Shown here piece after piece: positions 1 through 8,095 of a DNA stretch of 23,403 bases. Position 1 is the stretch's first letter; each line of letters opens with the position of its first letter. The notes beneath the pieces were generated by a model that was not told the DNA's origin, did no database searches, and saw only the letters and a program-made list of their open reading frames with translations. Origin of the DNA: Chrysochromulina parva (Eukaryota; Haptophyta; Prymnesiales; Chrysochromulinaceae); the NCBI GenBank assembly GCA_002887195.1, contig PJAB01000587.1:1-23403 (forward strand). Direction: 5' to 3'. A program made the position numbers and the translations under genes.

Positions 1-832
1 GGCGGCAGCGCCAGCACCGAGCCACTTGGCGAATGGGGCCGCATCCTTGCCGTAAGGCACGAACCAGGTCTTGCTCCGGTAGTCGAAGCGGGCGCCGAGG
101 CTGCCGAGCTGCTCCCGCTCCTTGAACGACGCGCCCTGCAGCAGCGTGCCCAGCAGCGACCGCCCGCCGTCCTCAGCGGCAGCCTCAGCGGCGGTTTCGA
201 GCACGGCGCGCTCCTTTCGCGGCATCTTGCTTGCCTGGGCAAACCACGTATCGATCATCTTCTGATCCTTCTCCTCCAGGTCTTCGTAGCGTTCGATCTG
301 CGACGCGGCGGTGAGCGTCTCCTCCTCGGACACTTCGAGCGGCTCCATGAAGCACTTGGGGTGGCGCCACGAGATGTCGTCCCAGTCGCCCTTGCCAGGA
401 ACCGCGAGCCCCAGGCGCACGAGGCCCTGCTCAATCTTCTCGCCGCACTCCTTGCACGTCGAGCGATTGGAGACCGCATACTCTACGCAGTAGATGGCCT
501 CGCCTGAATCAGGAAAAGGGCGCTTCGGTGACTGGTGCGGCGGCAGGGCAGGAAGGGCGGGCGGCGCGCTTACCGTGGTCCGGCCGGCGCATGGGCTTCT
601 TCTTCACCTTCTCGGGCTTGGTCTTCTTGGCGGCAGGCGCTTCGTCCTCCACGTCCGCATCCGGCTCGGCCTTCTGCTTGCCCTTGGGTTTCTTGGCGGC
701 AGGCGCTTCGTCCTCCACGTCCGCATCCGGCTCGGCCTTCTGCTTGCCCTTGGGTTTCTTGGCGGCTGGCGCTTCGTCCTCCACGTCCGCATCCGGCTCG
801 GCCTTCTGCTTGCCCTTGCCGCGCGGCGGCAT
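1..832 (-). CDS. PARP-type zinc finger protein with DUF5710-like C-terminus, 3' end outside window
   Basis: Two exons, 574-832 and 1-503, joined through a canonical GT-AG intron that keeps frame; the 254 residues visible run off the window start. The N-terminus is three 22-residue charged repeats (about residues 7-72) and a basic stretch, probably a disordered, nuclear-type tail. Residues 91-140 match a PARP-type zinc finger: a YCVEYA start, ligands C103, C106, H134 and C137, and the RLG strand between. In known families this finger binds DNA ends or nicks. Residues 217-248 (LGARFDYRSKTWFVP, then PFAKWL) resemble the short DUF5710 module often attached to nucleic-acid enzymes. No PARP catalytic domain is visible; one could lie beyond the edge. 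The ATG at 832 is the first in frame and directly precedes the repeat. The gene diverges from the G-patch gene. A DNA-related nuclear role is inferred. Confidence 0.8.
504..573 (-). other. Intron of the zinc-finger gene (70 bp)
   Basis: On the minus strand the donor is CACG|GTAAGC and the acceptor CTGATTCAG|GC. Removal joins CAC-G to GC-GAG in frame (His-Gly-Glu) directly before the zinc-finger YCVEYA. It is a conventional short intron, without the CATCAG/TGATGG repeats of the introns after 14 kb. Confidence 0.8.
620..817. repeat. 66-bp tandem repeat, three copies, coding
   Basis: Three nearly identical 66-bp units encode a repeated 22-residue charged segment (KGKQKAEPDADVEDEAPAAK core) at the N-terminus of the zinc-finger protein. 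The unit length is a multiple of three, so copy number can change without breaking frame. Confidence 0.95.
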
Positions 833-992
833 CGTGCACAAGAAAGGCAATTGCGAGTTTCGTCGACTGGGTTTCGTATGGAGGACTCTACAGAAAACCA
901 GCCTCGACGAGCACACCTGTATAAACTTGTTAATGATGAGACGATTTGTTGACATTCGGCGCCGTTCTGGGCACCTTGATTCCACGAGGACA
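833..992. promoter_or_regulatory. Divergent intergenic/promoter region
   Basis: Only 160 bp separate the start codons of the minus-strand zinc-finger gene and the plus-strand G-patch gene, so both promoters must lie here or in the leaders. A TATAAAC at 920-926 sits 67 bp before the plus-strand ATG and could be a TATA-like element. The stretch is visibly more AT-rich than its surroundings. No transcript data are available, so the element is suggestive only. Confidence 0.35.
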
Positions 993-1775
993 ATGGCGCA
1001 GGGCAGTGTCAACCCGCGCCTGCTCTCGCGCAAGACGCAGCACGGTCTTACCGGCGTGCTCAATGAGCACGCTGCCGTGCCCGCTGCGCAGAGCGGCGGC
1101 TTCGGTGCGCGCATGCTTGCCAAATTCGGCTGGAAGGATGGCGAGGGCCTCGGCAAGGATGGGCAGGGTCGCAAAGAGCACATCCGTGTGACAAAGCGTG
1201 CCGAGGGTCTCGGCCTCGGCGCATCCGCAGCGGAGCCATCGGAGTGGGCGCCGCCACCGGGCAGTGCCGCCGCGGCGGCCAGCGCGAAGCGCAGTCGCGA
1301 CAGCGATAGTGACAGCGACGAGGAGGATGAGCGCGAGGCTGAGGTGCGGCGGCGCGTCGCGAGCTCTGGCGTGATCCCGGGCCTATCCGACGAGGACCTT
1401 TTTGCAATCTGTGGCGGCGCACGGCTTGGTATGCGTGCGCGGGCGGACCAGGGCGGCAAGCTAAAGCGGATGGAGCTCGCCGATCGAGCTGCCGCCGAGG
1501 CGATGAAGCGTGCGGCTCCGGGCTCTGCGACGGCGGCTGCGGCCACAGCTGCGACGAGCTCAGGCACACCGCGGCAGTCGCCTCGGCTGCAAGCGCTGGC
1601 TGCCACCGGAAACCTACCGTCACTCGACCTCGCCCCGAAGGCGAGCCGTGACGACGCGACCGCGGAGGCAAGAGCAGCGGCGAAGGCGGCGCAGAAGGTG
1701 GCGCGTAAGGCGGAGAAGAAGGCTGCACGCAAGGCTGCACGCAAGGCTGAGAAGAAGGCTGAGAAGAATGTATAA
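993..1775 (+). CDS. G-patch domain protein, PINX1-like
   Basis: Intronless, 260 residues. Residues 35-76 form a G-patch: FGARMLAKFGW, then GEGLGKDGQG and a closing GLGLGA, closest in feel to PINX1-type G-patch proteins. G-patches bind and activate DEAH-box RNA helicases in splicing, ribosome biogenesis or telomere maintenance. After an acidic Ser/Asp patch (about 100-115) comes an Ala-rich region and a strongly basic Lys/Ala/Arg tail (226-260). The reading frame is open upstream, but the ATG at 993 is the first that gives a normal N-terminus and lies downstream of a TATA-like element. The basic tail is shared at DNA level with the PRMT gene at 10985-11055. The next gene begins 80 bp after the stop. 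Nuclear location and RNA-helicase partnership are inferred from the family. Confidence 0.85.
   Translation: MAQGSVNPRLLSRKTQHGLTGVLNEHAAVPAAQSGGFGARMLAKFGWKDGEGLGKDGQGRKEHIRVTKRAEGLGLGASAAEPSEWAPPPGSAAAAASAKRSRDSDSDSDEEDEREAEVRRRVASSGVIPGLSDEDLFAICGGARLGMRARADQGGKLKRMELADRAAAEAMKRAAPGSATAAAATAATSSGTPRQSPRLQALAATGNLPSLDLAPKASRDDATAEARAAAKAAQKVARKAEKKAARKAARKAEKKAEKNV
1665..1735. repeat. 71-bp Lys/Ala-coding segment shared with the PRMT gene
   Basis: By eye this segment matches 10985-11055 at 66 of 71 positions, in the same coding frame, including most third codon positions. It encodes the basic EARAAAKAAQ-type tail of the G-patch protein. Confidence 0.8.
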
Positions 1776-1855
1776 TACGGCTACTTGCAAGCAAGTGACC
1801 GAAAAGGTTTTCCTACGGTCAACGGTGTGAACGCTCGCGTCTTATCGCTTCCGCA

Positions 1856-2968
1856 ATGATGTTTCGAGCTCTCCGTTCGGCGCCGTCCCGCCGCGCACTC
1901 GCGTGGCCAGCTCATTTCCACTCGACGCTACGCCGATTGCAAGAGCCACAGGCTGGCAGCTCGAGCGACGGGCGGCCAACAGTCTATGTGACGGGGTTCA
2001 TGACGGATACCGCGGAGGCGGGCAACTGGGACGCCTGGCTGACTTCGCACCAGAGCCTGAGCCAAGAATTGAATTGGTGCGACGACGCCTATGGTTTGAC
2101 CTGGCGCTCAGGCGCGGACGGCGACATTCTAGGCAAGTGGCCTTTTCCTCTGCACACTTTGGCGCTCGTCGCAAGGCGCAGCTCTCCGAAAGCTCTTGCG
2201 GCCGGCGTGGCGGCCGACGCGATCGTCAACGCGGCCCGCCTCTATCTCCACTTTCGCAAAGCGGAGGTTGCCGCCGCGGCGGACGCCGACCACTTTGCCG
2301 AGGCGTGCGATCGCCTCGGCGCGAGCTCGAGCTATCGCGTGGCCGCGCATTCGCTGGGCTGTCGACTCGTGCTCGATGCGCTGCCACTGCTGGCACCCGA
2401 GAGGCGGCCGGCGGAGGTGTTCCTGTGTGCGGCCGCTGCGACGCCCTCGCACGCCGCCGACAAGCTGTCCCTCATGTGCGCGAGCGGCGGCCGGCTCTAC
2501 CACTTCTACTCACCCTACGACGAGGCGCTCACGACCGGCTTCGTGCTTGCAAGCGGCGGGGAGGCAGCACTCGGGAGCCGTGCCCTTCCTTCGGAGCTCG
2601 AGTTCCCAGGAGCGACCTCGCATGATGCGACGCACTACCTCGGCATCGCTGCGCACGGCGCGTACAAGAAGCACTTTCATCGGCTAGCGGCGGATGCTGT
2701 GCTGGGCAGGCCGCCTCCCCACGCGCTCTACCCGGCTGTTCACATGGGCCTCGTCCGCCAGCGAGAGATGCTGCGGACCAGCCTGATGCAGGCGCTCAGC
2801 TCGCTACCGGGCGTGCGCGCAGGCGTGCGCGCAGCAAGCTCCGTACCGCGATGGAGGTGGAGCGCCGTGGCGTCGAACCTGCCCCCTCTACCATCTGTGG
2901 GCGCGCCGTTGGTGCGTCAGTGGTTGCAGCACGCCCAGATATGGAGGCGCGGACGCGGGAAGGGGTAG
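1856..2968 (+). CDS. TMCO4/DUF726-like alpha/beta hydrolase, probably mitochondrial
   Basis: Intronless, 370 residues. The first 30 residues are rich in Arg, Ala and Ser without acidic residues (MMFRALRSAPSRRALAW), typical of a mitochondrial or plastid targeting peptide. From residue 42 the chain follows the DUF726/TMCO4 hydrolase pattern: VYVTGFMT strand and turn, Trp-rich segment (NWDAWL, LTWRSG), then the nucleophile elbow AAHSLGCR with S166 as likely catalytic Ser. D222 (FYSPYDEAL) and H267 (GIAAHGAY) are the likely acid and His. No membrane segment is obvious, unlike animal TMCO4. Substrate unknown; the family is thought to act as lipases or esterases. ATG-ATG at 1856 is chosen because it begins the leader. 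The C-terminus is basic and variable. Confidence 0.8.
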   Translation: MMFRALRSAPSRRALAWPAHFHSTLRRLQEPQAGSSSDGRPTVYVTGFMTDTAEAGNWDAWLTSHQSLSQELNWCDDAYGLTWRSGADGDILGKWPFPLHTLALVARRSSPKALAAGVAADAIVNAARLYLHFRKAEVAAAADADHFAEACDRLGASSSYRVAAHSLGCRLVLDALPLLAPERRPAEVFLCAAAATPSHAADKLSLMCASGGRLYHFYSPYDEALTTGFVLASGGEAALGSRALPSELEFPGATSHDATHYLGIAAHGAYKKHFHRLAADAVLGRPPPHALYPAVHMGLVRQREMLRTSLMQALSSLPGVRAGVRAASSVPRWRWSAVASNLPPLPSVGAPLVRQWLQHAQIWRRGRGKG

Positions 2969-3428
2969 CTTGGCGCGGCTCGAGACGCGCTTGCGTCTCG
3001 TCGTGGCAGATTTCTCAGTCCGCGGACCACTTCTGTTTGAAGAGTTTAGGAGAGCAGCGCGCGCTGACCGCATTATATTTCCGTTTCAGCGCGCACGTGC
3101 GCGGCGGCACCCGTGACCCGAACACACCGCCTTCAAATTCTGTCAGTGGAGGAAAAAGAGGGCCGGCATTTGCCATTTCCACTTGTGCCGTCCGGCGCCG
3201 TTCCGTTGCTGTTCCGTGAGAAAATCGTGTGGAGCCCTTGGTTGTTTGTGGAGTCGTGCGACATGTTGGCGACGTGGTTTTCATGGCGGTTTTAAGTGCC
3301 CGCGCCCCCCCCCCCTCGCCGTTGGCCTCGCCCTTGGGAATGTGTGCTCAGATGGCAGCGATCCTTCAAGTTTAGAAATTCCACACCCAAAAAGACTGAC
3401 GAAATTCGAACGAGGTTATCGTCCTTCA
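2969..3428. other. Intergenic, no gene seen
   Basis: The stretch contains a C homopolymer near 3305 and nothing I can identify as coding. The frame of the following oxygenase is open back into it but has no in-frame ATG before 3429. The promoter of the oxygenase gene must lie here. Confidence 0.5.
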
Positions 3429-4139
3429 ATGGCCTTGCCACGAATCGCTACCCTCGCGCGCCGCCCGCGTGTACGCCAAATCGAAGGTTTTCTGTCGATA
3501 TCCGATTGCGAAGCGCTGCGCAAGCTCGCGTCCGGAAAGATGGGTGCCTGTGAGCTCTTGGCCGATGCTGAGTTTTCGCACGAGCGGTCTAGCACCGGTT
3601 GCTGGCTCCCACGCTACGACTCGCCGAGGTCCGCATGGCGCGACATCGGAGCTTCAGAAGCCGACATTGCACTTATGGGCCACGTTGAGCTTTCTTTGGC
3701 CAAGGCGTGCGGCTATCCGGCCTCTCATGGTGAGCCGGCGCAGATCCTCCGCTACCGAGTCGGCCAGCAGTACATGCCACACCCCGACTTCTTCGACCCG
3801 CTCGATCGCGAAGCGCTTGCGAACGGTGGCCAGCGTCTGCTCACGTGCCTCGTCTATCTCACGACGCTCCCGGCCAGCTGCGGCGGCGCAACATGGTTCA
3901 CGACAGGACTGCGCGTACAGCCGGTCGCGGGTCGTGCTCTCATCTGGCACAACTGTCGAGTCGATGGTGCTGTGGATCCGAACAGCGTGCATGCGGGCGA
4001 GCTTGTATCGAGGCCGAAAGCTGGCGAGGAAGCGCGGGAAAAGTGGGTGCTCAGCAAATGGGTGCGACAGCGACCGTTTGAAGTGGACCACTCGGCGTTT
4101 CGCATAGAGCCGCAGGGCACGTCAGCGGGACCACGGTAG
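3429..4139 (+). CDS. 2-oxoglutarate/Fe(II) oxygenase, prolyl 4-hydroxylase-like
   Basis: 236 residues. The order of motifs is that of the prolyl 4-hydroxylase alpha-subunit catalytic domain: PRVRQIEGFLS strand and helix, RSSTGCWL substrate-loop region, ILRYRVGQQYMPHPDFFD with iron ligands H118 and D120, the LVYLTTL strand, GGATWF, then NSVHAGELV with iron ligand H188, and KWVLSKWVRQRPF with K205 as likely 2-oxoglutarate anchor. All core residues are present, so it is probably active. The family hydroxylates prolyl residues in wall or secreted proteins, or in signalling proteins; the substrate cannot be told here. No clear signal peptide follows the ATG at 3429, so a cytosolic location or a missed upstream exon is possible. 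The frame is open further upstream but has no ATG. Confidence 0.85.
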   Translation: MALPRIATLARRPRVRQIEGFLSISDCEALRKLASGKMGACELLADAEFSHERSSTGCWLPRYDSPRSAWRDIGASEADIALMGHVELSLAKACGYPASHGEPAQILRYRVGQQYMPHPDFFDPLDREALANGGQRLLTCLVYLTTLPASCGGATWFTTGLRVQPVAGRALIWHNCRVDGAVDPNSVHAGELVSRPKAGEEAREKWVLSKWVRQRPFEVDHSAFRIEPQGTSAGPR

Positions 4140-4794
4140 AGCCTCTAAAACGCTAAACGGGTGACGGCATTCGTACTCGGGTGGAAGGTATGTGTCTAGC
4201 GTTTCATCGACGCGGAAAAGAGTTGAACCGCGTCTCGCCGTGGCCCGTGTAGATAAGAAAGTCATGAAGAAACTAGAAAGAGAAATCCAATAGTCGCCAC
4301 GAGCGAAGTTGAAGTTCGACGGGAAAGCTGACAGTCACGAAATCTCAAGATTACTAACATGATAAATCATGATTGACAGATGAAGTGCCACCCACGCACG
4401 GGCAGCGGAGACGGCAGCAAGACAACGACGGCAGGAATTCATGATGACGGTTGACGCGATGCCACATCATCCACACTACGAAATTGAGTTGTGCGCGAGA
4501 GCGTTAGTATTCAGTACTTGTGTTGACCGAGGGGTGCGGAGCCTTCCTAAGAGACTGAGGAGTGGTTACATGTAGCTGTGGGGCCGTGACGAAACTGACT
4601 TTAGACAGTTTCCTAGAAAGGACGAGACTTGCACGAAGATCACAAACTCCTCAAGACTGTCACACAGGAATCCTCCCTCGTCGACGCACTCGGACGTGCG
4701 ACCTGGGCCTGGAGCAGAGGGACAGCGTGAGAAGGAGGCCCCAAGGTCCATTCTCGGCGCCTAGAAGCCCAAGCAGATTGAGTTCGCGAAGTCG
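4140..4794. other. Intergenic, no gene seen
   Basis: About 650 bp, more AT-rich than the rest around 4250-4500. Several short frames occur, none resembling a known protein. A small upstream exon of the doubtful ORF at 4795 might lie near 4630-4750, but I could not join one in frame with sensible splice sites. Confidence 0.4.
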
Positions 4795-5301
4795 ATGGAT
4801 ACATCAGAAGAACTCGACGAGCTGCAGGAATTGCGGCTCATGCTGCAAAGCGGACCTCCGTCTGACCGGCGGCGCGACCTGCGCAGCGTCAGGGAAAACG
4901 ATATGGAGGAGGTGGCGGCGGCATCCGATTGCGCTCGCTCGCCAGACAAATCTGCTGGTTCGCTCTCATTCCGCCCAGTTCGGAGTGAAGGCCACCACCC
5001 TCTCCATCTTCACCGCCCTGTCGCCCGGATGAAACGTGATCCGTCGGCCCTCGCGCCATCACCACCGCCAGTGCCTCCGTATCGAGCTGCTGCTCTCGCT
5101 CGCGAAGCTTGGGCGGCAACGCCATCGCCGTCGCCATCACCACCGGCACCGGCACTGTCGCCGCCAGCAAAACACCCCAAGCCTTTGGCGCACCCACGTC
5201 TGATGACTAAGCAGCATGAGTTCAGCATGAGTGGTGAGGAGCTCATGTTGCCTGAAGGGAACACGCCGAGTGGCCACTTAATGCGCCTGCGCATTATGTA
5301 A
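4795..5301 (+). CDS. Hypothetical protein, doubtful
   Basis: An ATG-initiated 168-residue frame. The N-terminus (DTSEELDELQELRLMLQ) looks like a plausible acidic helix; the middle is Pro/Ala/Ser-rich and low in complexity. No family is recognised. The frame stays open upstream to a possible acceptor (CCCAAGCAG|ATTG at about 4773-4780), so it may be the last exon of a larger gene. Against it: an overlapping minus-strand frame of similar length, and no conserved domain. The intron-like element at 5419-5492 points instead to transcription of this area from the minus strand. Confidence 0.3.
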   Translation: MDTSEELDELQELRLMLQSGPPSDRRRDLRSVRENDMEEVAAASDCARSPDKSAGSLSFRPVRSEGHHPLHLHRPVARMKRDPSALAPSPPPVPPYRAAALAREAWAATPSPSPSPPAPALSPPAKHPKPLAHPRLMTKQHEFSMSGEELMLPEGNTPSGHLMRLRIM

Positions 5302-5418
5302 GCTGCTTTTTGCATCGGCGCAAGCAGACCCCCACCATGACGCCCACGTGGAGCAACATAGCGCTTGGCCCTACACGCCACGCGCAGGGGAGGGGAGGGA
5401 TCGCAGCAGGGATCGCAC

Positions 5419-5492
5419 CTGATGAGGGAGGCAATCAACATGCCATCAGATATGCAATCAGCGCAGGGGAGGGGTCGCAGCAGGGATCGCAC
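5419..5492 (-). repeat. Solitary introner-like element (74 bp)
   Basis: Read on minus it begins GTGCGATCCCTGCTGCGA, carries TGATTGC/TGATGGC repeats and ends CCTCATCAG. The sequence right after it (5418 downward) again begins GTGCGATCCCTGCTGCGA. This matches the layout of introns in the large gene after 14 kb: intron start duplicated at the start of the next exon. A minus-strand transcript is therefore likely here, but the spliced frame stops after about 15 codons and no protein is recognised. Confidence 0.55.
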
Positions 5493-5640
5493 CGCGGAGT
5501 GCGTTGGCCTTACACGCCACACCACACGCGGAGGGAGCAGCAGAGCGCTCGAAGAGCGGTACAAATGCATGCGGTGCAATTGCATGTGGAAAGGCTCGTG
5601 TTCGCGCTCAGTTCGAGTCACACACGACGTTCCTCATGCC

Positions 5641-5774
5641 GGTGGCAGCCCCTGCGAGGTGGCAGCCAGTGGTAGATGCCGGTGGCAGCCGCCGCAAGGA
5701 GGCCAGTCAGTCAGTCAGTCGGGGCAAAGCCGCCCACGTATGCGGACGCAAGGACGTCTCCAAAGGTGGCAGCC
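5641..5774. repeat. GGTGGCAGCC repeats and CAGT microsatellite
   Basis: GGTGGCAGCC occurs at 5641, 5658, 5681 and 5765. Between the third and fourth copy lies a four-fold CAGT-type run (about 5704-5720). No coding or regulatory function is apparent. Confidence 0.7.
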
Positions 5775-6213
5775 GGCAGCCCCCCAGATCCCCAGTGGTA
5801 GCCCAGTGGCACAGCTGTTCGAATGTAGGGCCAACAATGGCAGGGCCCCCAGTCGAGTGCATACGAGTGTGAACGGTCTGTCTCGCCGTGACCCGGAGCG
5901 GCCGTCGCGCGGGTTGGAGCCCGTTGGCGTAACGTACCGCCCGCGGACGCCCCGACCGAGACGGGATATCGGCCGAACTTACTTCTCATGAAAAATCAGC
6001 TTTCGTAGTGGTGATTATAACCCCGATGCTCGCGTCCCTCCTCCACCTGAAAAAATCGGAAAGTCGCTGCTCGGACGCTCACGCCACTCCCGTCACCCCG
6101 GCAATCACGTACACCGAAAAAACCGTAAAGGGAAACACCGGCTGCAAATTCTAGCTCCACCGACATACCCAGCGACCACCGCTAGCGCGTGTGGCTAGAG
6201 CGCATAGGTTGAA

Positions 6214-7530
6214 CTACAGGTCAGACTCCTTCTTGACACGAATGCCTTTGCTGCCGACCTTGCGCTTCGCAAAGACGGCGGCAGGTGCGTCGTGCAGCGC
6301 TGCTTCGGCCGCGGCCGCCTCCGAGGCCTGCTGCAGTGCGACCGCTCTCTGCATCTCCTCGCTCACCGGCAGCCTCACCTTGAGATCGTCGAGAGCGGCG
6401 GCTTCCTCCTCCTCCTCCTCCTCCTTTCGATTGGTCGCCCACGCGACGCGTTGCCGCTTCTCTGACGGTCGATCGTAGCCCCACCCGCCCTCCGGCGTCT
6501 CCCCCGTCTCGACGGCTTCCCATGCGCCCAGGCCTGTCACCACATCCACGGCGCCGACCACCGCGCCTGCGTCCGCGCCAGCTGCCGCCTCGAGCTCCTC
6601 TCGGTAGCGTTTCTGCTCGCGCTCCGTCTGCATCTCGTGCTGCTGAGATTGAATCTCGTGCTGCTGAGATTGAATCTCGTGCTGCGACGTCGGGAGCGCC
6701 TCGGCGTGCTCGTGGACCTGAGATTGAATCTCGTGGACCTGAGATTGAATCTCGTGGACCGCCGGATCACAGGCGCTGCTGCTGCCGCCGCCGCCGCCTC
6801 CGCCGCCGCCGCTGCCGAGAGCACTGGTGCCGCCACCGCCGCCACCCAACCACTCGGGCGGTGGCTCCCATTGGGTGAGGGCCCGCTCGACATGGTAATA
6901 GTAGGGCAAGCCCTGCTCGTTGTAGCCCTGCTGCCATCCGCCCGATACGGCGTTCGTCGCGGGCGGCGGCTCGCTGCTGCTCGCGCCCTGTGCCGACGGC
7001 CTCGCTGCACTTGCCGACGGCCTCGCTGCGCCTGACGCCGGCGCGCCTGTCGCCGCCGGTGCGCCCGGCTTCTCCCATTGCATCGCGCCGTTCTCGTCGT
7101 TCATGAAGAAGACCTTGCCGTCGGGATTGGTCATCGCGCGCCAGCCCGCGGGCAGAGCTCCGCCGCCCGCAGCCGCGCTAAAGGCGCGCGCCATCCGATC
7201 AGCCGTCATGCGGGCTTCCAATTCGGCGAGCCGAGCCGCACGGTCCGCGGGCACCTCAGCCTTAGCAGCCGGGCGCGCCTCCTTGGCAACGTCGTGGTGC
7301 ATGTAATCCTTGAGCGCGTTCCTCTCGATCTTGTCCATCTCCTTTTGGAGATCGCTCTGCTCGATCCGCCTCTCGCGTCCACGCATTCGCATGTCGCGCA
7401 GAGAGAGCTCCACGATCTCCTTGTGCTTCTTGCCATTTTCGTGGAAGGCGATCGACGACTTGTTGCCCGCGATGTAGATGCGGCAGTACTCGCACCAGTG
7501 GCGCGCTTGCGAGACCCAGTACTCCGTCAT
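6214..7530 (-). CDS. WBP4/FBP21-like spliceosomal protein: U1-type zinc finger and two WW domains
   Basis: 438 residues, intronless. Residues 2-40 match the U1/matrin-type zinc finger of WBP4: YWVSQARHWCEYC with ligands C13, C16, H30, H36 and the GKKHKE end. A charged helix follows. WW domain 1 spans about 127-155 (LPAGW to W152-P155) and WW domain 2 about 197-225 (GGW to W221-PPP). WW domains of this family bind Pro-rich splicing factors, and WBP4 joins the activated spliceosome. Between WW2 and the C-terminus are a Gly run and repeated HEIQSQ units. The C-terminus (KRKVGSKGIRVKKES) is basic, as in WBP4. The ATG at 7530 is preferred over a frame start further upstream because it matches the family's N-terminus. 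It ends toward the gene-poor stretch and begins 565 bp from the next minus gene's stop. Confidence 0.88.
   Translation of the reverse strand: MTEYWVSQARHWCEYCRIYIAGNKSSIAFHENGKKHKEIVELSLRDMRMRGRERRIEQSDLQKEMDKIERNALKDYMHHDVAKEARPAAKAEVPADRAARLAELEARMTADRMARAFSAAAGGGALPAGWRAMTNPDGKVFFMNDENGAMQWEKPGAPAATGAPASGAARPSASAARPSAQGASSSEPPPATNAVSGGWQQGYNEQGLPYYYHVERALTQWEPPPEWLGGGGGGTSALGSGGGGGGGGGSSSACDPAVHEIQSQVHEIQSQVHEHAEALPTSQHEIQSQQHEIQSQQHEMQTEREQKRYREELEAAAGADAGAVVGAVDVVTGLGAWEAVETGETPEGGWGYDRPSEKRQRVAWATNRKEEEEEEEAAALDDLKVRLPVSEEMQRAVALQQASEAAAAEAALHDAPAAVFAKRKVGSKGIRVKKESDL
6632..6760. repeat. 21-bp coding repeats (HEIQSQ)
   Basis: Two clusters of 21-bp units sharing GAGATTGAATCTCGTG on plus encode HEIQSQQ and HEIQSQV repeats in the WBP4-like protein. 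An acidic helical insert separates the clusters. In-frame expansion is likely. Confidence 0.85.
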
Positions 7531-8095
7531 GTTGGTGGCTGGAACAGGTTCGTTCGGGCCCACACCTAGTCGAGGTGCTCCCAAACGCGTACTACATCCA
7601 TGGGTCGTCTAGCTAGAGACGAAACATGAAAACTTTGCTGTGAATTGAGAAAAGGTCAGCTCAGAGCGACACACGCGAACGCGCATCGCCTCGGCCACGA
7701 CCACACGTCTGTGAATTGCCAGCATCCTCTTCCCTCTTGCTCAAGAGCGTTAATTAAGAACTTGAATGATGACGCACCGCAAGATGCGATGATGCATGGC
7801 GAATGGCGGTCGCAAAAATCAAACGAGTTTGGTGCTCGTTGCTCGATAACTGCGTGTGAAGGCAAGACGCAAGAGCTATTCTCTGTGTGCGGAATCAAAG
7901 GCAGACTGAGACTCAATTGCTGAGTCCTGAGACTCTCTTCAAGTGTGTCTGAGTCTCTTCAAAAAGCGTCAGTGCAATTGCGACAGGAATCGACGTTATG
8001 TTATTAATCACTGGGCACCCCTGACCCCAGCCTGTATACACTAAAACTTTCCCGGACCTACAGTGGCACCACTGCCGACGCGCGTCAGTGAACTG
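7531..8095. other. Intergenic, no gene seen
   Basis: About 565 bp, AT-richer than the coding DNA. It holds the promoter of the WBP4-like gene and the 3' region of the next minus gene. A short imperfect direct repeat (GACTCTCTTCAA / GAGTCTCTTCAA near 7930-7962) is the only structure noted. Confidence 0.5.

Larger units (their letters stand above)
5302..6213. other. Repeat-rich intergenic stretch
   Basis: No gene is supported across about 900 bp. It holds an intron-like element with flanking duplication (5419-5492), several copies of GGTGGCAGCC and a short CAGT microsatellite. From about 5980 it becomes AT-richer before the end of the minus-strand WBP4-like gene. Confidence 0.5.

Noticed and set aside
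509..1744. A continuous minus frame spanning the G-patch gene and the zinc-finger exon
   Set aside because: Only the part below 832 matches a protein pattern. The upstream part is antisense to a clear G-patch domain and low in complexity.
3183..3428. N-terminal extension of the prolyl 4-hydroxylase-like protein
   Set aside because: The frame is open but begins at TTG and contains no ATG before 3429. The extension is Cys/Arg/Pro-rich without a signal peptide.
5010..5621. 203-residue minus-strand frame through the solitary intron-like element
   Set aside because: It reads straight through the element and duplicated flanks, has no domain, and a spliced version stops within a few codons. A transcript is possible but not this protein.
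5302..6213. Mobile element carrying its own genes in the repeat-rich stretch
   Set aside because: No transposase, reverse transcriptase or terminal inverted repeat could be seen. Repeats are short and local.
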